Part shown: positions 13,986 to 26,352 of the stretch, piece after piece
Layout: every line of letters starts with the position of its first letter
How positions within the stretch are numbered: position 1 is the stretch's first letter
Source: Gerris lacustris
Taxonomy: Eukaryota > Arthropoda > Insecta > Hemiptera > Gerridae
Length of the DNA: 64,000 nucleotides
Direction: 5' to 3'
Assembly: GCA_951217055.1 (NCBI GenBank)
Contig: OX578278.1
Span: 38,227,115-38,291,114 of the forward strand
Program-made: the position numbers and the translations under genes
The notes under the pieces: model-generated
Databases searched by the model: none
What the model was told of the DNA's origin: nothing
Seen by the model: the letters and a program-made list of their open reading frames with translations, nothing else

Positions 13986-15928
13986 ATCTGATTTTTTGGT
14001 AAATCTGACATTTCTTATTTTTTTATTTTATCGGAATCGCTCGATATGTCAAGAAGGAGAGAATTTCTAGATTTACTTATCTTTTAATAGTTTAAATTCA
14101 ATAAATAATGTAGTAACTATTCCTTTCTAAACTAATTTATAATAAAATAAAAAGGGAATAGCTTCAGGCAATTTATTACTCAGTGATAAATATATTTAGT
14201 TATTATGATAAAAGCCGTGTTTATATTTTTAAAAGGTGTATCAATAACAGCAGGATGAGAAGGTAGCTCTGCACCAGGTGTTTAGAACATGGAACTAATC
14301 TATTAGCACATTACGTGCATCTGTAATGATGGATTGCTTCCATAATGCACCGCACATGACGTCTGTTTTTAAAGACCACCTTGTACCGAGGCAACTTATG
14401 TGCTTAATTGCTTCCAACTTGGTACTGCCAGGAGAACAAATGTTCACTAAAAATATCGGCGAGAAATTGAATTAGATGCTTTAAAATTAAGAGAAAAAAA
14501 GTTTAAAAATCCCTTAATGGTTATTGGTAAAATTACATGGCATATGATCTGTATCATGAGAAACAATAATTTTATTCTTCAAAAAAATAAAAATAAAAAT
14601 AATTTAATATTAGAAGGTATCTGTACCTACAGTAAGAATGAAAAAGAAAATACGTCTCAATAGGAGTGAGCGTAACTTTTGTACAATTTTTGTCTGCAAT
14701 ATTTTCTACAAATATCTTCAGTATTCCGTAGTGATTCTTTAATAATTTATTTTTTCTCATATTAATGGATTAAAAACCCCTTTCCGGGTCAGCGTTTCTA
14801 TAAAAAAAAGGGGCTAGCAAGAACAAATAAGTAGAAGGTGTTTATGACCAATAAAAAGGTTATAAACAACTACAGTTCGTGAGCACCGACAGAAAAACAG
14901 AATCGGAAACAAGAATTGCCTAAGCATTCCTGAATCCGAAACCTGCGTGTGCAACTAGTTGCCTGCTTCCATTATGGCCCCGCTTTCCCTATAGTTTCAA
15001 TTCTTGCGCCTATTTTCGGAATCTGAATTTAAATCCCCGTGCTTAATATGTATTTCCGAAAAACTTTTGCCTTATTGGAAAGAAGGACAATGTTACAATA
15101 CTAATAAAAAAGAAAACATTAAAAAGTAGAAATTAAGAGAGGCCTTTATTAAAAAACCTTCTAGGTTGGTTGAGTATTTACTCAGCGTTAGGAAAGTGAA
15201 ACAATAAGTAGTAGGAATACTGAACCACTTAAAACTAATAATTATACGTACGTAGTGATACTCCACCACTAAATCATTGCTACTTATTACGTAAGTATGT
15301 AAAGACGCCTTTCGACATCATTAGTTAGTCGTTAGTCGTACTTCTTGTTTCAATTTACTTTTTTTATATGTATATAATATTATTTTATTGAACACTTACC
15401 CAGAGTTTTATTTTCTAAATAAAAGTTAAATATTTGTACAATTTTGTTTTCTACTCTTTCTTGTTTGTTTGAGCTTTGTAAATTATCAGTAGAAAATACC
15501 AAGTTGACATTCTGTCTCAAATCAATAAGAGAAAAAAAAAAAAATCAAGATCTTAATAATGCTTCAAACCTAAGATCTTTATCTCGTTCTAAAGATCCTG
15601 CCTTTGTCCAATTATTTATCAGAATAGATCATCTGAAATGTCGCCATAAAACAATCCTACTTCTTTCTACTAATTAGACTGCATTTTTTTTTAAACATTT
15701 CTTTACTCTGAATATATAAATTGGTTTGTTCTTTTATCTCTTGCTATAAACGACTTTGATTTGTACAGCTTTTTAATATTATAACAAGTCTTTTTGCCTT
15801 ACTACATCGGAGTTGTCATCTGAAAAGAATACAATACGAGCTAGCGGTTCTTGTTTTGACTGATACATGTAACTATCTAAAGGTAAACCTAATTAAGATG
15901 CCATCGATTACACACTATATATCCGATG

Positions 15929-15932
<4 letters not shown>
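13986..15932. other. Unassigned AT-rich DNA
   Basis: Mostly A/T-rich. Small open frames (62 and 77 residues) show no recognisable protein. At 14775-14815 a CCCCTTTCC / AAAAGGGG pair could form a weak hairpin. Confidence 0.4.

Positions 15933-16010
<78 letters not shown>
15933..16010. repeat. (TA)n microsatellite
   Basis: About 78 bp of nearly pure TA dinucleotide. Confidence 0.95.
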
Positions 16011-16011
<1 letters not shown>

Positions 16012-16681
16012 GGCAATAGTTAAATATATACAAAATGTTGAATTTAGTATTCAAGACAAAATGACCTTCACGTTCTCAACCTGTTCACATTTATAGAAAA
16101 TAATATTACACTTTGTAAAATAATAATTCTATATAATACTGTGCTCACATTTTTAACCTTTCAACTTTATTAAAATTTATATAAATATATACATATCAAT
16201 AATTGTGGACGCTATCAGAGCTCAAAAAAAGTCGTCTAAAAATTAAAAATATAAATCAAATCAAGATCTAACTAAGGAACAACAAACCGATGGAGGTACA
16301 AAAAAAGTCATAGAATAAAACTTCTATGTTAAAAAAAAAGATTATGTTAATTATAATGTAATAAACTACAATATTAAATATTACTATGTGAATCACTAGT
16401 GTGTAATCTCAAAAACCCTCCTTGGTTCAACGGCATCATGCCGATTTATGGCAAAATAATAAGTAAATATTGTATACTATATTTGTTGGAAAATTGGAGT
16501 ATATGTTCCTAAATTGTTTGGAAATAAATGGTTATCTACCTACATTGTATGAATAAATAAACTTGATTTTTATTAAAAAGGCAATAAGCACTAACTCAGA
16601 CGGAGAAAAAATAGGTGTTTGAAATTTTGTTACAAATTTCTTTTTATCTCATTAAAGTTTACTTATTATTTTAGTTTTTGT
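16011..16681. other. Unassigned AT-rich DNA
   Basis: No feature recognised. Confidence 0.4.
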
Positions 16682-17224
16682 GTACCGGAAGCTATGTGAT
16701 CGTTCTAAAGGACGTACATTTTTTATGTCTCGTATTTCAAAAATTCCAAGTCAAAACTCTGTTTCAGACATCAATGATTTTTGGTTCTGTGTCTGTCTGT
16801 CGCTCAATTCTTGCGAACGAATATATCGGGTAACAACAGCTCGTCGGATTTTAATTAAATTTGGATGGTAGGTCATAATTTGCCCATTGTTGGTCCCATA
16901 TAAGTTTCAACCTTCTGCGCCCATTTGTATCTCATCCTCAAGCGCACAAACATACAATTATTTAAACCTATTCGTATACGTTTGTAGAAAGTAGCCGGCA
17001 GATAGCCCCAGATTAATTTAGCCATCTGCACTCTTTAAATCTAAATTGATACTTTAATTCATGTAAAAATAAAAAAAATGTTGACTGATTTTTTCTAATA
17101 AACGGAATAAAATTAAACCAATTTATAATAATTGGTTAATTTTTGAAAAATCGTTTAAGTACCTATACGAAACAGTTTGCGAGAAAGCTATGTGGCACTA
17201 GCTTAGGGTAATTGGGAGACTATT
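16682..17224 (+). repeat. Family A dispersed repeat, nearly full copy
   Basis: Begins ACCGGAAGCTATGTGATCG (the outermost 5' hairpin half is missing), continues with TTTCAGACATCAATG, GTCTGTCTGTCGCTCAATTC and AATTTGGATGGTAGGTCATA, and ends GAGAAAGCTATGTGGCAC then GGGAGACTATT. The open frame at 16680-16871 is incidental. Confidence 0.85.
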
Positions 17225-17449
17225 TTTTAAGTATAATAACGTAATCGATCTTTTTTTAATAATATAGGACGGTGCAAGTGGAATTTCTATTTTGTTTTTT
17301 AATTGGTCCGGGTTTTTATACGTGGTATATCCTTAATAAATGAAGTAGGTAAATACTGAACTTGTTATTTTATATTTCGTATTATTTTATTTTTGTTGTT
17401 TTACCTTGGTTAAGTGATCCACAGTCAATACAGTTGTCAAAAACTCAAA

Positions 17450-17610
17450 GCCTCAGGAATCAAGGCAACTAAATCCTGAGGCAAGGGTATTAGGTTTTTA
17501 ATTCCCAAGGCAAAGCCGAGGGATTAATGCCAAGTAGCTCCCGTGGCGTAGCCGAGGCAAAATGCATTATTCTTGAGGTACATACAAAAATTCTCCAGAA
17601 AAAGCGGTAT
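17450..17610. repeat. GCCGAGG-type repeat module
   Basis: Contains AAGGCAAAGCCGAGGG and GTGGCGTAGCCGAGGC, then TTGAGGTACATACAAAAATT and CTCCAGAAA. A related series occurs at 32200-32330 (GAGGCGGAGCCGAGGG, then GAGATACGTACAAGATTTTA and CTCCAGAAA). A shared dispersed module directly precedes the foldback element. Confidence 0.5.
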
Positions 17611-17618
17611 ATAAGATT

Positions 17619-18197
17619 TAGTCCACAGGCCACCATAAGAAGTGACGCTGATTGATAAAGTTTTCTTACCTTATGGAATCGCTTATTTATGCCTTGTCCA
17701 CCGATGAATTGGGTATATGGCAACTGGGCGCTGGGCCATTTCTTTTTTGTTGACATGCCAAACTTGCCCTTCTGCGGGAACATTGAAAAGAGATAGATAA
17801 AGTTTTGATTTTCACAGGATCGTTTAATTAAATTATTTCAAAAACAGTGGTAAAGGTGGCCACCGATACGAGTGGGCCGTTTTCGTTTCAACGTACTCGC
17901 AGAGCGATATGTTTGGGGCGGTGGCCACCCCAAACAGCCCACTCTTATCGGTGGCCACGTGTACCACTGTTTTTGAAATAATCTAATTTAACGATCCTGT
18001 GAAAATGAAAACTTTATCTATCTCTTTTCGATGTTCCCGCAGAAGGGCAAGTTTGGCATGTCAACAAAAAAGAAATGGCCCAGCCCCCAGTTGCCATATA
18101 CCCAATTCATCGGTGGACACGGCATAAATAAGCGATTCCATAAGTTAAGAAAACTTTATCAATCAGCGACTCACTTCTTATGGTGGCCTGTGGACTA
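17619..18197. repeat. Foldback element: 260-bp inverted arms, 59-bp loop
   Basis: The left arm 17619-17877 and right arm 17937-18197 are reverse complements with only a handful of differences seen (for example a 2-bp indel near the outer end). Outer ends read TAGTCCACAGGCCACC. The loop 17878-17936 holds a smaller hairpin with the stem GTTTGGGG/CCCCAAAC, and GGTGGCCAC occurs three times around the centre. An open frame in the left arm (97 residues, minus strand, 17490-17783) has no family I recognise. If transcribed, this would form a long double-stranded hairpin RNA. Confidence 0.9.
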
Positions 18198-18587
18198 ATT
18201 ATCTCAACAAAAAAAAAACATTTATATTTCTTTATTAAACTTTATTAAAAATAATTTGATTGGCGAACGTGGATTATAATCCCGTTTTCACATTATTTCC
18301 CCGTTTTAAGAACGGGCAAGAAAAACTAACATTTCAACCTATGAACTAGCCCTGAAAAGTTACTTTTCGTCCCTACTGGAGATAAATTTGTTTTTATCTT
18401 TTATTTTAATTAGTACTCTCCAGAATTACAAAGGTATACCTTATAAGAAGTTAGCCTTTTCCTTTGCTTTCAAAAGTCCCAAAATTTGATAAGCTCTCAT
18501 TATTTCTATAAAGCATGTACCTATATCTTTAAGAAATGAAACTAAAGTAAAATTTAAAAAAAAAATATTAAAAGGATTAAAAAATAA

Positions 18588-18590
<3 letters not shown>
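18198..18590. other. Unassigned DNA
   Basis: No gene. Some small inverted strings near 18290-18315 (CCCGTTTT / AACGGGC). Confidence 0.35.

Positions 18591-18663
<73 letters not shown>
18591..18663. repeat. (TA)n microsatellite followed by (TG)n
   Basis: TA array, ending in a short GTGTGTGTGT tract at 18665-18676. Confidence 0.95.
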
Positions 18664-18666
<3 letters not shown>

Positions 18667-18831
18667 TGTGTGTGTGTATAGATGTCTAAACTTTTATGTG
18701 TTAACACAAAAGAAAGTGTTTGGCATTCAGGTTCGTTAAGGTAAATGTCAAGAACCTGCTTGAGGGTGACACACGGTGTCCTTATAACTCACACATATGT
18801 ATACATACAATGTACAAACAAACACACACAG

Positions 18832-18834
18832 ATA

Positions 18835-18914
<80 letters not shown>
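18832..18914. repeat. (TA)n microsatellite
   Basis: Second TA array within 250 bp. The four ORFs reported around it are poly-(Tyr-Ile) readings of the array. Confidence 0.95.
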
Positions 18915-18916
<2 letters not shown>

Positions 18917-20030
18917 TTAGTGAACTTGCGCACCTGTGCATTATAGTATGGACCACCCACAATGGACCTCCCTTGCACAGGTCCAAGTACCTTACCGGCA
19001 CCTTGCTCTCCTATCAGATGTACCACTAAAACCTACCTTATTTTCCCAACTGGCTTTTATGGTTTTTTTTCAACTCATTTTTTAGTCTTAATTTAGTTTT
19101 TTTTATAATAATGTTGGTTCTGTTTATTCCTTGTCCTGATCTCGTCTCTAATCTCGTTCATCTTACTAAATACGTGTTTAGGATTTTATTTTATGTTATT
19201 TATATTTTTGTAATATTCCATTTCTCACCTTAATTCCATGAAATTATATATTTGTACGTGCAGAAGAAAATAAAATTTGTAAGAGAGAAAGAGAGGAAGG
19301 GTGAGAGAATTTAACAGGTATTATTTTTTTATATATATTTTAGTTAAAAAAAATAAGCATTTCAGTATAACTCAAATATGTGAGACCAACATAAAAACAA
19401 GTTTTAAATTTCCTGCGATGTAAAAATAAAAAAGGTGCAATATGTATGCGTTTTTACAGTACTGATTTGTCGTCAATGTGTGGTCTCTCCAAGTATTAAA
19501 TTTAAACACATCAGTAGGTATAATATTTTCACTTTACTTATATGTGGTTTATTTCATATAAAATATTTTTATATAAAAAAAACAATAAAAAGGCTTTAAG
19601 TAAACTGAGTTAAATAAGTAAACATTTAGTCCGAGATAACTACTATTCACGCGTATATACATATCCCGTTCGTCCGTTCGTCGTTGTCCCCATTCTCTTA
19701 TGTATCTATACACAAAAATAACTTATTACTTCGCAAGAAATACTTATATTCTGTATGTATGTGAATTTGGTCTATAAAACTGGAGGAATTTCTAGAGAAA
19801 ACAATTCTATTACAAGCTGAAGTTGAACTCATAAACAGTTGAAAACTTAATGGCCTTAACTTGTAGTGTGAATTCAATTTAGTGAGCACATCCTGAAGAA
19901 AGCTGATTGCTAAACGTGTCAACTATTTCTCCTTTACGGATAATGTTGATGATAAATTACGTTAAAAAAGTTAATAAATTCATAAATTGCTAATTTATTT
20001 TGAAATAAGTTATTTTCTATCGTGCTCACC
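18915..20030. other. Unassigned DNA
   Basis: No feature recognised apart from a CGTTCGTCCGTTCGTCG tract near 19668, a short tetranucleotide-like repeat often seen in transposon debris. Confidence 0.4.
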
Positions 20031-20180
20031 GAAGGTAATAAAATGCAATGTGATCATTCGAAAGAACGAAGTGTTTTTGTCTACGAATCAAAAAATTCCT
20101 AGACAGAGATTTGGATTGTGTTTGAGTCTGTGTGTCTCAGGTTGTTGGTAACGTGTCTGTCTGTCGTTTAAAATTTTTGC
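20031..20180 (+). repeat. Family A dispersed repeat, 5' fragment
   Basis: Starts CACCGAAGGTAATAAAATGC, then AATGTGATCATTCG and an AAAAATTCCTAGACAGAGAT segment, and stops being recognisable after GTCTGTCTGTCGTTTAAAAT. Confidence 0.65.
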
Positions 20181-21904
20181 AAACCAAACAAATAGCTAGC
20201 TAACAACACAAATTGATAGACTATTTAAAATGTCATAAATAACATTCGATGACTTTAATAGTTTCAAATTAAAATCTTAATTAGATATACAAGGGATTAT
20301 TTCAATTAATTTATTTATGATTTAGAAATAAGAGTATTTCGTATGGATTATTCGTATGGGTTTCAAGGAGAAGGGGGAGGTTTTTTTTTAAGGAATTCCA
20401 CAAGAGCACTGTCCGGGCCCTCTTCTGTTTGTAATGCACAAGTATTCAGTGGGACTTACTCTGCCTTTGGTTTATGTGTCTCAAGAGCATAAATTAGTTT
20501 CTCTTTTTATACTCTGCTTCAAGGTCGGTTAAAGACATCCTTTTCAATGTCTCGAAGGGTTCGCACGGAGAGGATGGTTCCTTTTAACAATCGTACTGTC
20601 AGGTACTGAGAGAAGGATTCCAGCAAGAGTTAACAAAAAACAGGTAGCGTTATACCCTGAGGTTACAGGTTCCACACATTCCCCATTCACAAAAGAATAA
20701 AAAAGATGAGTTTCTACATTCGCTTTGTTGAATGGGTTGCGAAGGTTAGGTAGGAGTGGTAAAGGTAATAATCAGGTTAGTTTATACACCTTTTTTCTGT
20801 CTTTTGACAAATAAGACGGAACCTGACGTTTGATGGAAGGTCAGGGACCGCCCACTAAAAATGTACTTTTTTCGGGTAATGAAAATTTCCTGCGGATGGG
20901 TCCTGCGTAAACAGGATATTTCACAATAGAAGAAACCGAAAACAGAAAAAAACCTGTCTCACGGGAAATGGCACCTGATCCTGTATCCTCCTGAGGGTAA
21001 ATGCTGTCAGTCCTTTATGGATATTTCACTGAAAAATTGAGCAGGTGAACAACTCAGATCTGTAAAAGGATATTCGCAGAACTGGTAAAAGGACATCATG
21101 ATAGATCGATAGACAAGTTTAGTTTGGAATAGACAAAACAAAAAAATGCACGAGTCACGCCAAATTTGTGAGACGATTATATGAACTGTGTAAAATAAAA
21201 AATAAATACTAAAAGAATTGTAGTAAAGCCTTTCTTCTTCTTCAATCGATGTGCAATCCAATTCCAGATCGCGATTTATGAGATATTTATTTTGGTGTAT
21301 ATCAAACATTCTTCATTTCATCATAATGGGAAACAGAAGTAAAACCTAATCATAATAAATTAATATCATTAATTGCCTATCCACGTAAACTGTTTATTTA
21401 ATAAAGATGACCTCTATAGACCTTCCCACATCAAATATAGATCATAATACGTCTATGTTAATGATATTAAAATAATTCACAGTATACCAATAAACATTTT
21501 TTATAATGCATTAATTAAATATTATAAAGTCAGTCATGTTAAATGCTCAATTTCTAACGCGCGGGATCCATAAGGTTGCTGCTTATTTCAATGTGTTCCC
21601 TATTTTTTCCATCTTCCTACGTTTTTTCCCCCGCCTTCCTAGTTACGTCTTATTTTTCGTGAGTTTTATTCTATGAAATTAGATTATAAATGCCAGCTAA
21701 CCTACTACGTAGACTTCCGTGGTTGTTGGAATAATGAAATTAAAGATCTTCCGGAGGTGACCATGTCTCTGTAGGAGTACGTGTCACTATGTTTCGCACT
21801 TAGTAATGGGAATGGGAGAGTTTACCTTTAGGAAAGTACCCGTACATGTAGAAAGAAGTGACAAAGTTAATATAAAGGTTGGGTCAACGTTTGAGGTTTA
21901 TATC
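20181..21904. other. Unassigned DNA, GC-richer at 20360-21000
   Basis: The part at about 20360-21000 is less AT-rich and looks like unique or very old sequence. No ORF of note on the plus strand. A 100-residue minus-strand frame at 21007-21309 has no recognisable motif. Confidence 0.35.
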
Positions 21905-21965
21905 TTGTTCTGAACCCTGAAGATGGTCCCAATACTAGATGCGAAACGCTAAAACCTATAAAAGG
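21905..21965 (+). repeat. Possible Penelope-like element terminus with hammerhead-like core
   Basis: CTGAAGATGGTCCCAATACT at 21917-21936 followed by GCGAAACGC at 21941-21949 recalls terminal repeats of Penelope-like retroelements, which often carry hammerhead ribozyme motifs (CUGANGA ... GAAA). The stem between the two core blocks is broken here, so an active ribozyme is unlikely. No GIY-YIG or reverse-transcriptase reading was found upstream. Confidence 0.35.
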
Positions 21966-22199
21966 GGAGGCTGGATGACCACACAACACCATGAATAAGA
22001 ATTAGCTTTGTTCATTTTTTTTAGCCTTTTTTAAATTATGTTGACCTGAGTTGTCAATTAAAATAGACGAATAACCGAACAACAGCTTTGATTTGTTCTT
22101 AATATCTTATTAAGTGCCTCTAAAAACCTGTGCACCTATAATATCATACCGTGTGCCAAAATTGAAACTCAGGTTCCTACTCCCGACACCCATTGGCAC

Positions 22200-22360
22200 T
22201 CATCTACTTAATTACTTTAATATGTAAATATTCCCTTATCTTAATAGATAATTATTCTAAGCGATATTATCACCTTTACGCACAGAAGTGTGATGTTCCT
22301 TTGTACCAAAGTTCTTTGGACTTAAATATCCCTTTATTCTAATAATTATTTCAAGAAAAG
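22200..22360. repeat. Family F-related fragment
   Basis: Contains ACAGAAGTGTGATGTTCC and AAATATCCCTTTATTCTAAT, which match strings in 49250-49500 (ACAGAAATGTGATATTC; AAATATCCCTTTATGTTAAT) and in the MITE at 37865-38206. A non-coding remnant. Confidence 0.5.
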
Positions 22361-23394
22361 AATTCTTTATAAGTGGTAAACAAAAAAGAAAATGATATCT
22401 AATTTACTTTGGTGCCCTCCTATGCGTGATCAAGTAAATAAGTACCAACTTGCACCAATTAGACAATATAGTTTGCCGAAATTTACCCTTAGGTCCCTAC
22501 ACCCTATACCCATAAAGCCATGGTCAATACAGGAGGACCGAGAACTTCGCTGTTTAACTGATGAATGGAATACAGATTAATAAAAACTGTTAATAATTGA
22601 TCTTTTGTATGCTTGCTGTCATAAATTTTCAACTTGATAATTTATATATAGCATTGAGTGCTGTAAACTTAAAAATATGGTAGTATTATTTGTAAATATG
22701 TCCTACTACTGGTTTTGGACAAGAGAGTACGTAAACTTCGTGGGTACGAAGTATAAGCTCCAAGATAGGTTAATGTTATAATTGTGCAGACCTAGTGATG
22801 GCTTGCCAGGTCAAGGCATTCCACAGCACTTGGTCTCTCTGACACCCGACGTAACTTGAATCATCGTCCTCTATATCGCCTTATTCTATAAGGTCAGACG
22901 ACTCTGTTCTTCTCGCTATCTAATCTCTGGCCAATAAACTATCGGCTTTCTCTGAGCTCGGTGCCACGCATGAGCACGGGCCAAAGCCTGTATTTTATTT
23001 GTGGATTATGCCGGTTGAAGTCCAGAGGTAGATAGGCCCAAGTATCCACTGTCCGGTATCCGATTCCACCACTAACTCTGCCAGCTCGACTCCTACGCCA
23101 CAATTCTTATCTCTTGCCAATAAAACACAACGAATTATTACTTTCCACCCACTTCAACTGTTTCCTTATTTATATACATATAAGCATATATATTTTTTCT
23201 ACGCATATCGAACATTTCATTTCAATTATTTCACATTTAGGTGTGAAATAATTCAATGCTTTACTCTGATCTTCTAGCTAATAATATTATTTCTAGTTTT
23301 TTCCTAAATAACTTAGGGCATATAGATGTTTTGTTTTATTTTTCTATAAACAAATAAAATAAGATTAACTATAAAAGTAAGTAAGCTTAAGTAC
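22361..23394. other. Unassigned DNA; GC-richer block 22760-23110
   Basis: The block 22760-23110 differs in composition from its flanks. I could not identify a protein reading or repeat partner in the window. A small perfect hairpin, ACTTCGT...ACGAAGT, lies near 22735. Confidence 0.35.
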
Positions 23395-23412
23395 TAACTA
23401 TCGATAGTTAGT
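23395..23412. repeat. Short palindrome
   Basis: AACTATCGATAGTT is a perfect palindrome; a partial echo (ACCGATAGT) follows at about 23424. Confidence 0.6.
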
Positions 23413-23734
23413 TATTTAAATACTACCGATAGTCTCATTTTTAATTCGGAACAAACAAGCTGAAGTATTTTTTATTTGTTTCATTATTAGTTAAAACTTG
23501 GTAACTAGGCCTTTCAATATACCTATTCAAACAATTTATCTTAAAAAATGAGTGATGTATCAAAAATTCCTTAATAACAGTTGTTGTTTTTTTGACAAAG
23601 AAAAACTGATTTTTTCGTTGAAGTGTTAATAAAAAAATTCCAGTCATGCACCATGAATCAATGAGCAAATTTTCAAAGATATCTGCGTATTATTGGCTTA
23701 TGATAATATAGGAAAATTTTAGTTCAGAATTTGG

Positions 23735-23870
23735 ATGGGTGAAAACAAAATTGGTACACACGACACTCGGGTACGGGGTACAAAAGTCAAGATAGTATAA
23801 ACCCTTCACGATGCATGCCGTTGGAAAGCTCTTTAAGATTACAGGACTCCAAAAATTCTGGCCAACGAAC
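23735..23870 (+). repeat. Family E dispersed repeat, single copy
   Basis: AATTGGTACACACGACAC, GGGTACGGGGTACAAAAGTC, ATAGTATAAACCCTT and CCGTTGGAAAGCTCTTTAAG occur in the same order at 28575-28680. A non-coding transposon module. Confidence 0.7.
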
Positions 23871-23959
23871 TCATCCTTTCTTTTGATATTATTGACATTT
23901 TAAAATTTGTTTGGATTTTTTAAGTGCATCCTAGCGAGAGATATCGTCTGGAGTGACAC

Positions 23960-24030
23960 ACATATATATATATATACATACATGTATACATACATATATA
24001 CATACATACATACATGCATACATACATAAA
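23960..24030. repeat. (TACA)n/(TA)n microsatellite
   Basis: Compound tract of TACA and TA units. Confidence 0.9.
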
Positions 24031-24491
24031 AATGTGTTCAATTTCAGGAGTCTAACCAGAATGGTCTAAAACGGATTTCCATGGATAAAATTTTCAAAAA
24101 TTCGCATTACAAAAATTTTGAAGCCGTGTGGTTTTACTACACCCTCGCTATCGCTCGGGTGCAAACTCCACACTCGCATACACAATGCTATACTTTCCTC
24201 ACTAGACGCGTAATGTACTATTCTTAAACCTACTCCTATATTATATTATAATTACATCAAAAGATACTTTCCTTTACCTAATTTACATAAAATCAAAGAT
24301 ATAATTTTTACATAAAATATACATATTATAAACTTCTTTTGTTAAAAAGGATGTATCTAAATGTCTTTTATAACACGGATAAAAGAGAATATCTATTATA
24401 TTATCCAATAAAGTGTTTTTTACGTGATAATCATGTAACATAATATCACCTATAATATCACTATTTTTATACTTCAAAAAAGAAAAAAAAA

Positions 24492-24494
<3 letters not shown>

Positions 24495-24584
<90 letters not shown>

Positions 24585-24645
24585 ATGCGTGTGTGTGTGT
24601 GTATGCGTGTGTGTGTGTGTGTGTGTATGCGTGTGTGTGTGGTGT
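24495..24645. repeat. Compound (TA)n-(TG)n microsatellite
   Basis: TA array to 24572 followed by GT tracts broken by ATGC units to about 24645. The 161-residue minus-strand frame over it is an artefact of the repeat. Confidence 0.95.
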
Positions 24646-25140
24646 GTATAATAGAAGACACAAAAAGTGGATAAGGTCTTTATTAGATCCTATTTTATCT
24701 TTACATACGTGTGAAGCATATATATTTAAATCTATGAAAATCACTTTTTTCACATTTTGATAATTCATTTTTATTGATCAATAAATTTAGAAGCATGGAT
24801 AGTATAATATATTGTTATTTTATGGTATATCATAAGAGGAGAAATTAAAATTAACATAATATTATAAGAGAGATGTTGAAAACGCCCTAAACTGTGATAG
24901 AAGTCCATTAGGATTTATCCATTATTACCTATTCTTATTTAATATTGATGTAGATGTTTCATTTGAAAAAGATAAGAAGAGTGTAAAGCCGAAAAAGTAT
25001 AACGCGTTTAAAGAATATTTTATTTACGTTGATACAGTTTAAAAAAAACGAGTTAGGTTAAACGATTGAATCAATAAGAAGGGTTCGAACAACCGGTCGT
25101 TAGAACGAACGGGTGTTTAAAAAACGATGAGTAATTTGGC
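24646..25140. other. Unassigned AT-rich DNA
   Basis: No feature recognised. Confidence 0.4.
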
Positions 25141-25656
25141 TGCTGAGCTTACCGATGGTAACAAAGCTTTTTTTATATCTCCGATTTCAAAAATTCCAAG
25201 ACAGATATCTGTTTCAGACATCAGGGAACATGTTTGGTCCCGTCTTCCACTCAATCTTTTACGAAACAACATATCATAAAAACCACTTGACCGATTTTAA
25301 TGAAATTTGAATGTTAAGTCATAATTAGCTTATTGTTGGTTCCATATAAGTTTCAACCATTTACGCTCTTTTGTTTTTCTTCCACATGCGCACAAACATA
25401 CATTTATTTACATCTAAATCTTCAAAAGTACTTATCTGATTTTTAAGAAATTTGGATGGTTTGTCGAAAGTAGCCCGCAGATAGCCCCAGAAATTTCAAC
25501 CGGCATGTGGAGATTAAATATTGCTAACGACTACTATTTTTTTATAATTGTTCATTTTATTCATGTAAAAAATCAAAACCATTTTGACAGATTTAAAAAA
25601 GTGGAGAAAATTTAATCAATCTGACAATATTGTGCCATTCTAATTGGCAGACTATT
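25141..25656 (+). repeat. Family A dispersed repeat, full-length but diverged copy
   Basis: Starts TGCTGAGCTTACCGATGGTA, keeps CCAAGACAGATATCTGTTTC, TCAGACATCAGGGAACATG, AATTTGGATGGTTTGTCG and AAGTAGCCCGCAGATAGCCC, and ends GTGCCATTCTAATTGGCAG. The GGAAGCTATGTG motif near the 5' end is deleted in this copy. Confidence 0.85.
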
Positions 25657-26350
25657 TTTTATCACTAATTTTTTTTTAGGTAATTATTTAATCATTAGTA
25701 AGGAATGAGCGGATTTTTAAACATCCACTAATGTAACTGTATAGATTAGGTAAACACAGAAGTTTTGGACTTAGTATAATATGTTATTTTGTTTTTACAT
25801 TATATTGTTGTTGCTTTTTACAATCTTTTATTTTAAATTGGAGAAATTCGAATTCAGTCTCATGTGACAGTATGAGGTGAACCCGGTCATCTTAGTGACT
25901 AGGTCGGTCGCGTCGACTCAACCGTCGTTGCCCATATCTAGATCAAATCTATTCAAAAGTGTTGATTATTTAAAAGTGAAGCTTTCAAATTTTGTTATTA
26001 TTAAATTATATTTTATTAAATTTTAAATACTGCGAAAAAATGTATCTGATAAGAAGGAAGTCGTTCTGTCAAAAAAATCTTTCTCATATTTGTATTATCA
26101 ATATCACATTCCATAATCAGCAGCTTCCCTCTTCGTGGACACATTTTTACTATGTTAAGGTACGGCGAGAGTACGCTGGGTACGGACGCTGATCCTGATT
26201 TAGATTCCATATTCAGATGTTAGAATTGAAGTATAGTTTATAGTTAGAGCGGGGAGGCCAAAGTGGTTTGCGCATGTTAATCAGATAGTTTACAGGAACG
26301 TTACCTCATTCGTATTTTCGATTCTGGTTGGTATCGGCGCTTAGTTTAAT
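25657..26350. other. Unassigned AT-rich DNA
   Basis: No convincing gene. Two opposite frames of 64-66 residues at 25992-26210 overlap each other and are not recognisable. Confidence 0.35.
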
Positions 26351-26352
26351 TA

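Noticed and set aside
17490..17783. 97-residue minus-strand ORF
   Set aside because: Mostly inside one arm of the foldback; the other arm's copy is not open in the same way and no family was recognised.
24283..24768. 161-residue minus-strand ORF
   Set aside because: Its length comes from a (TA)n-(TG)n microsatellite read as Tyr-Ile and Thr-His repeats; it is not a gene.
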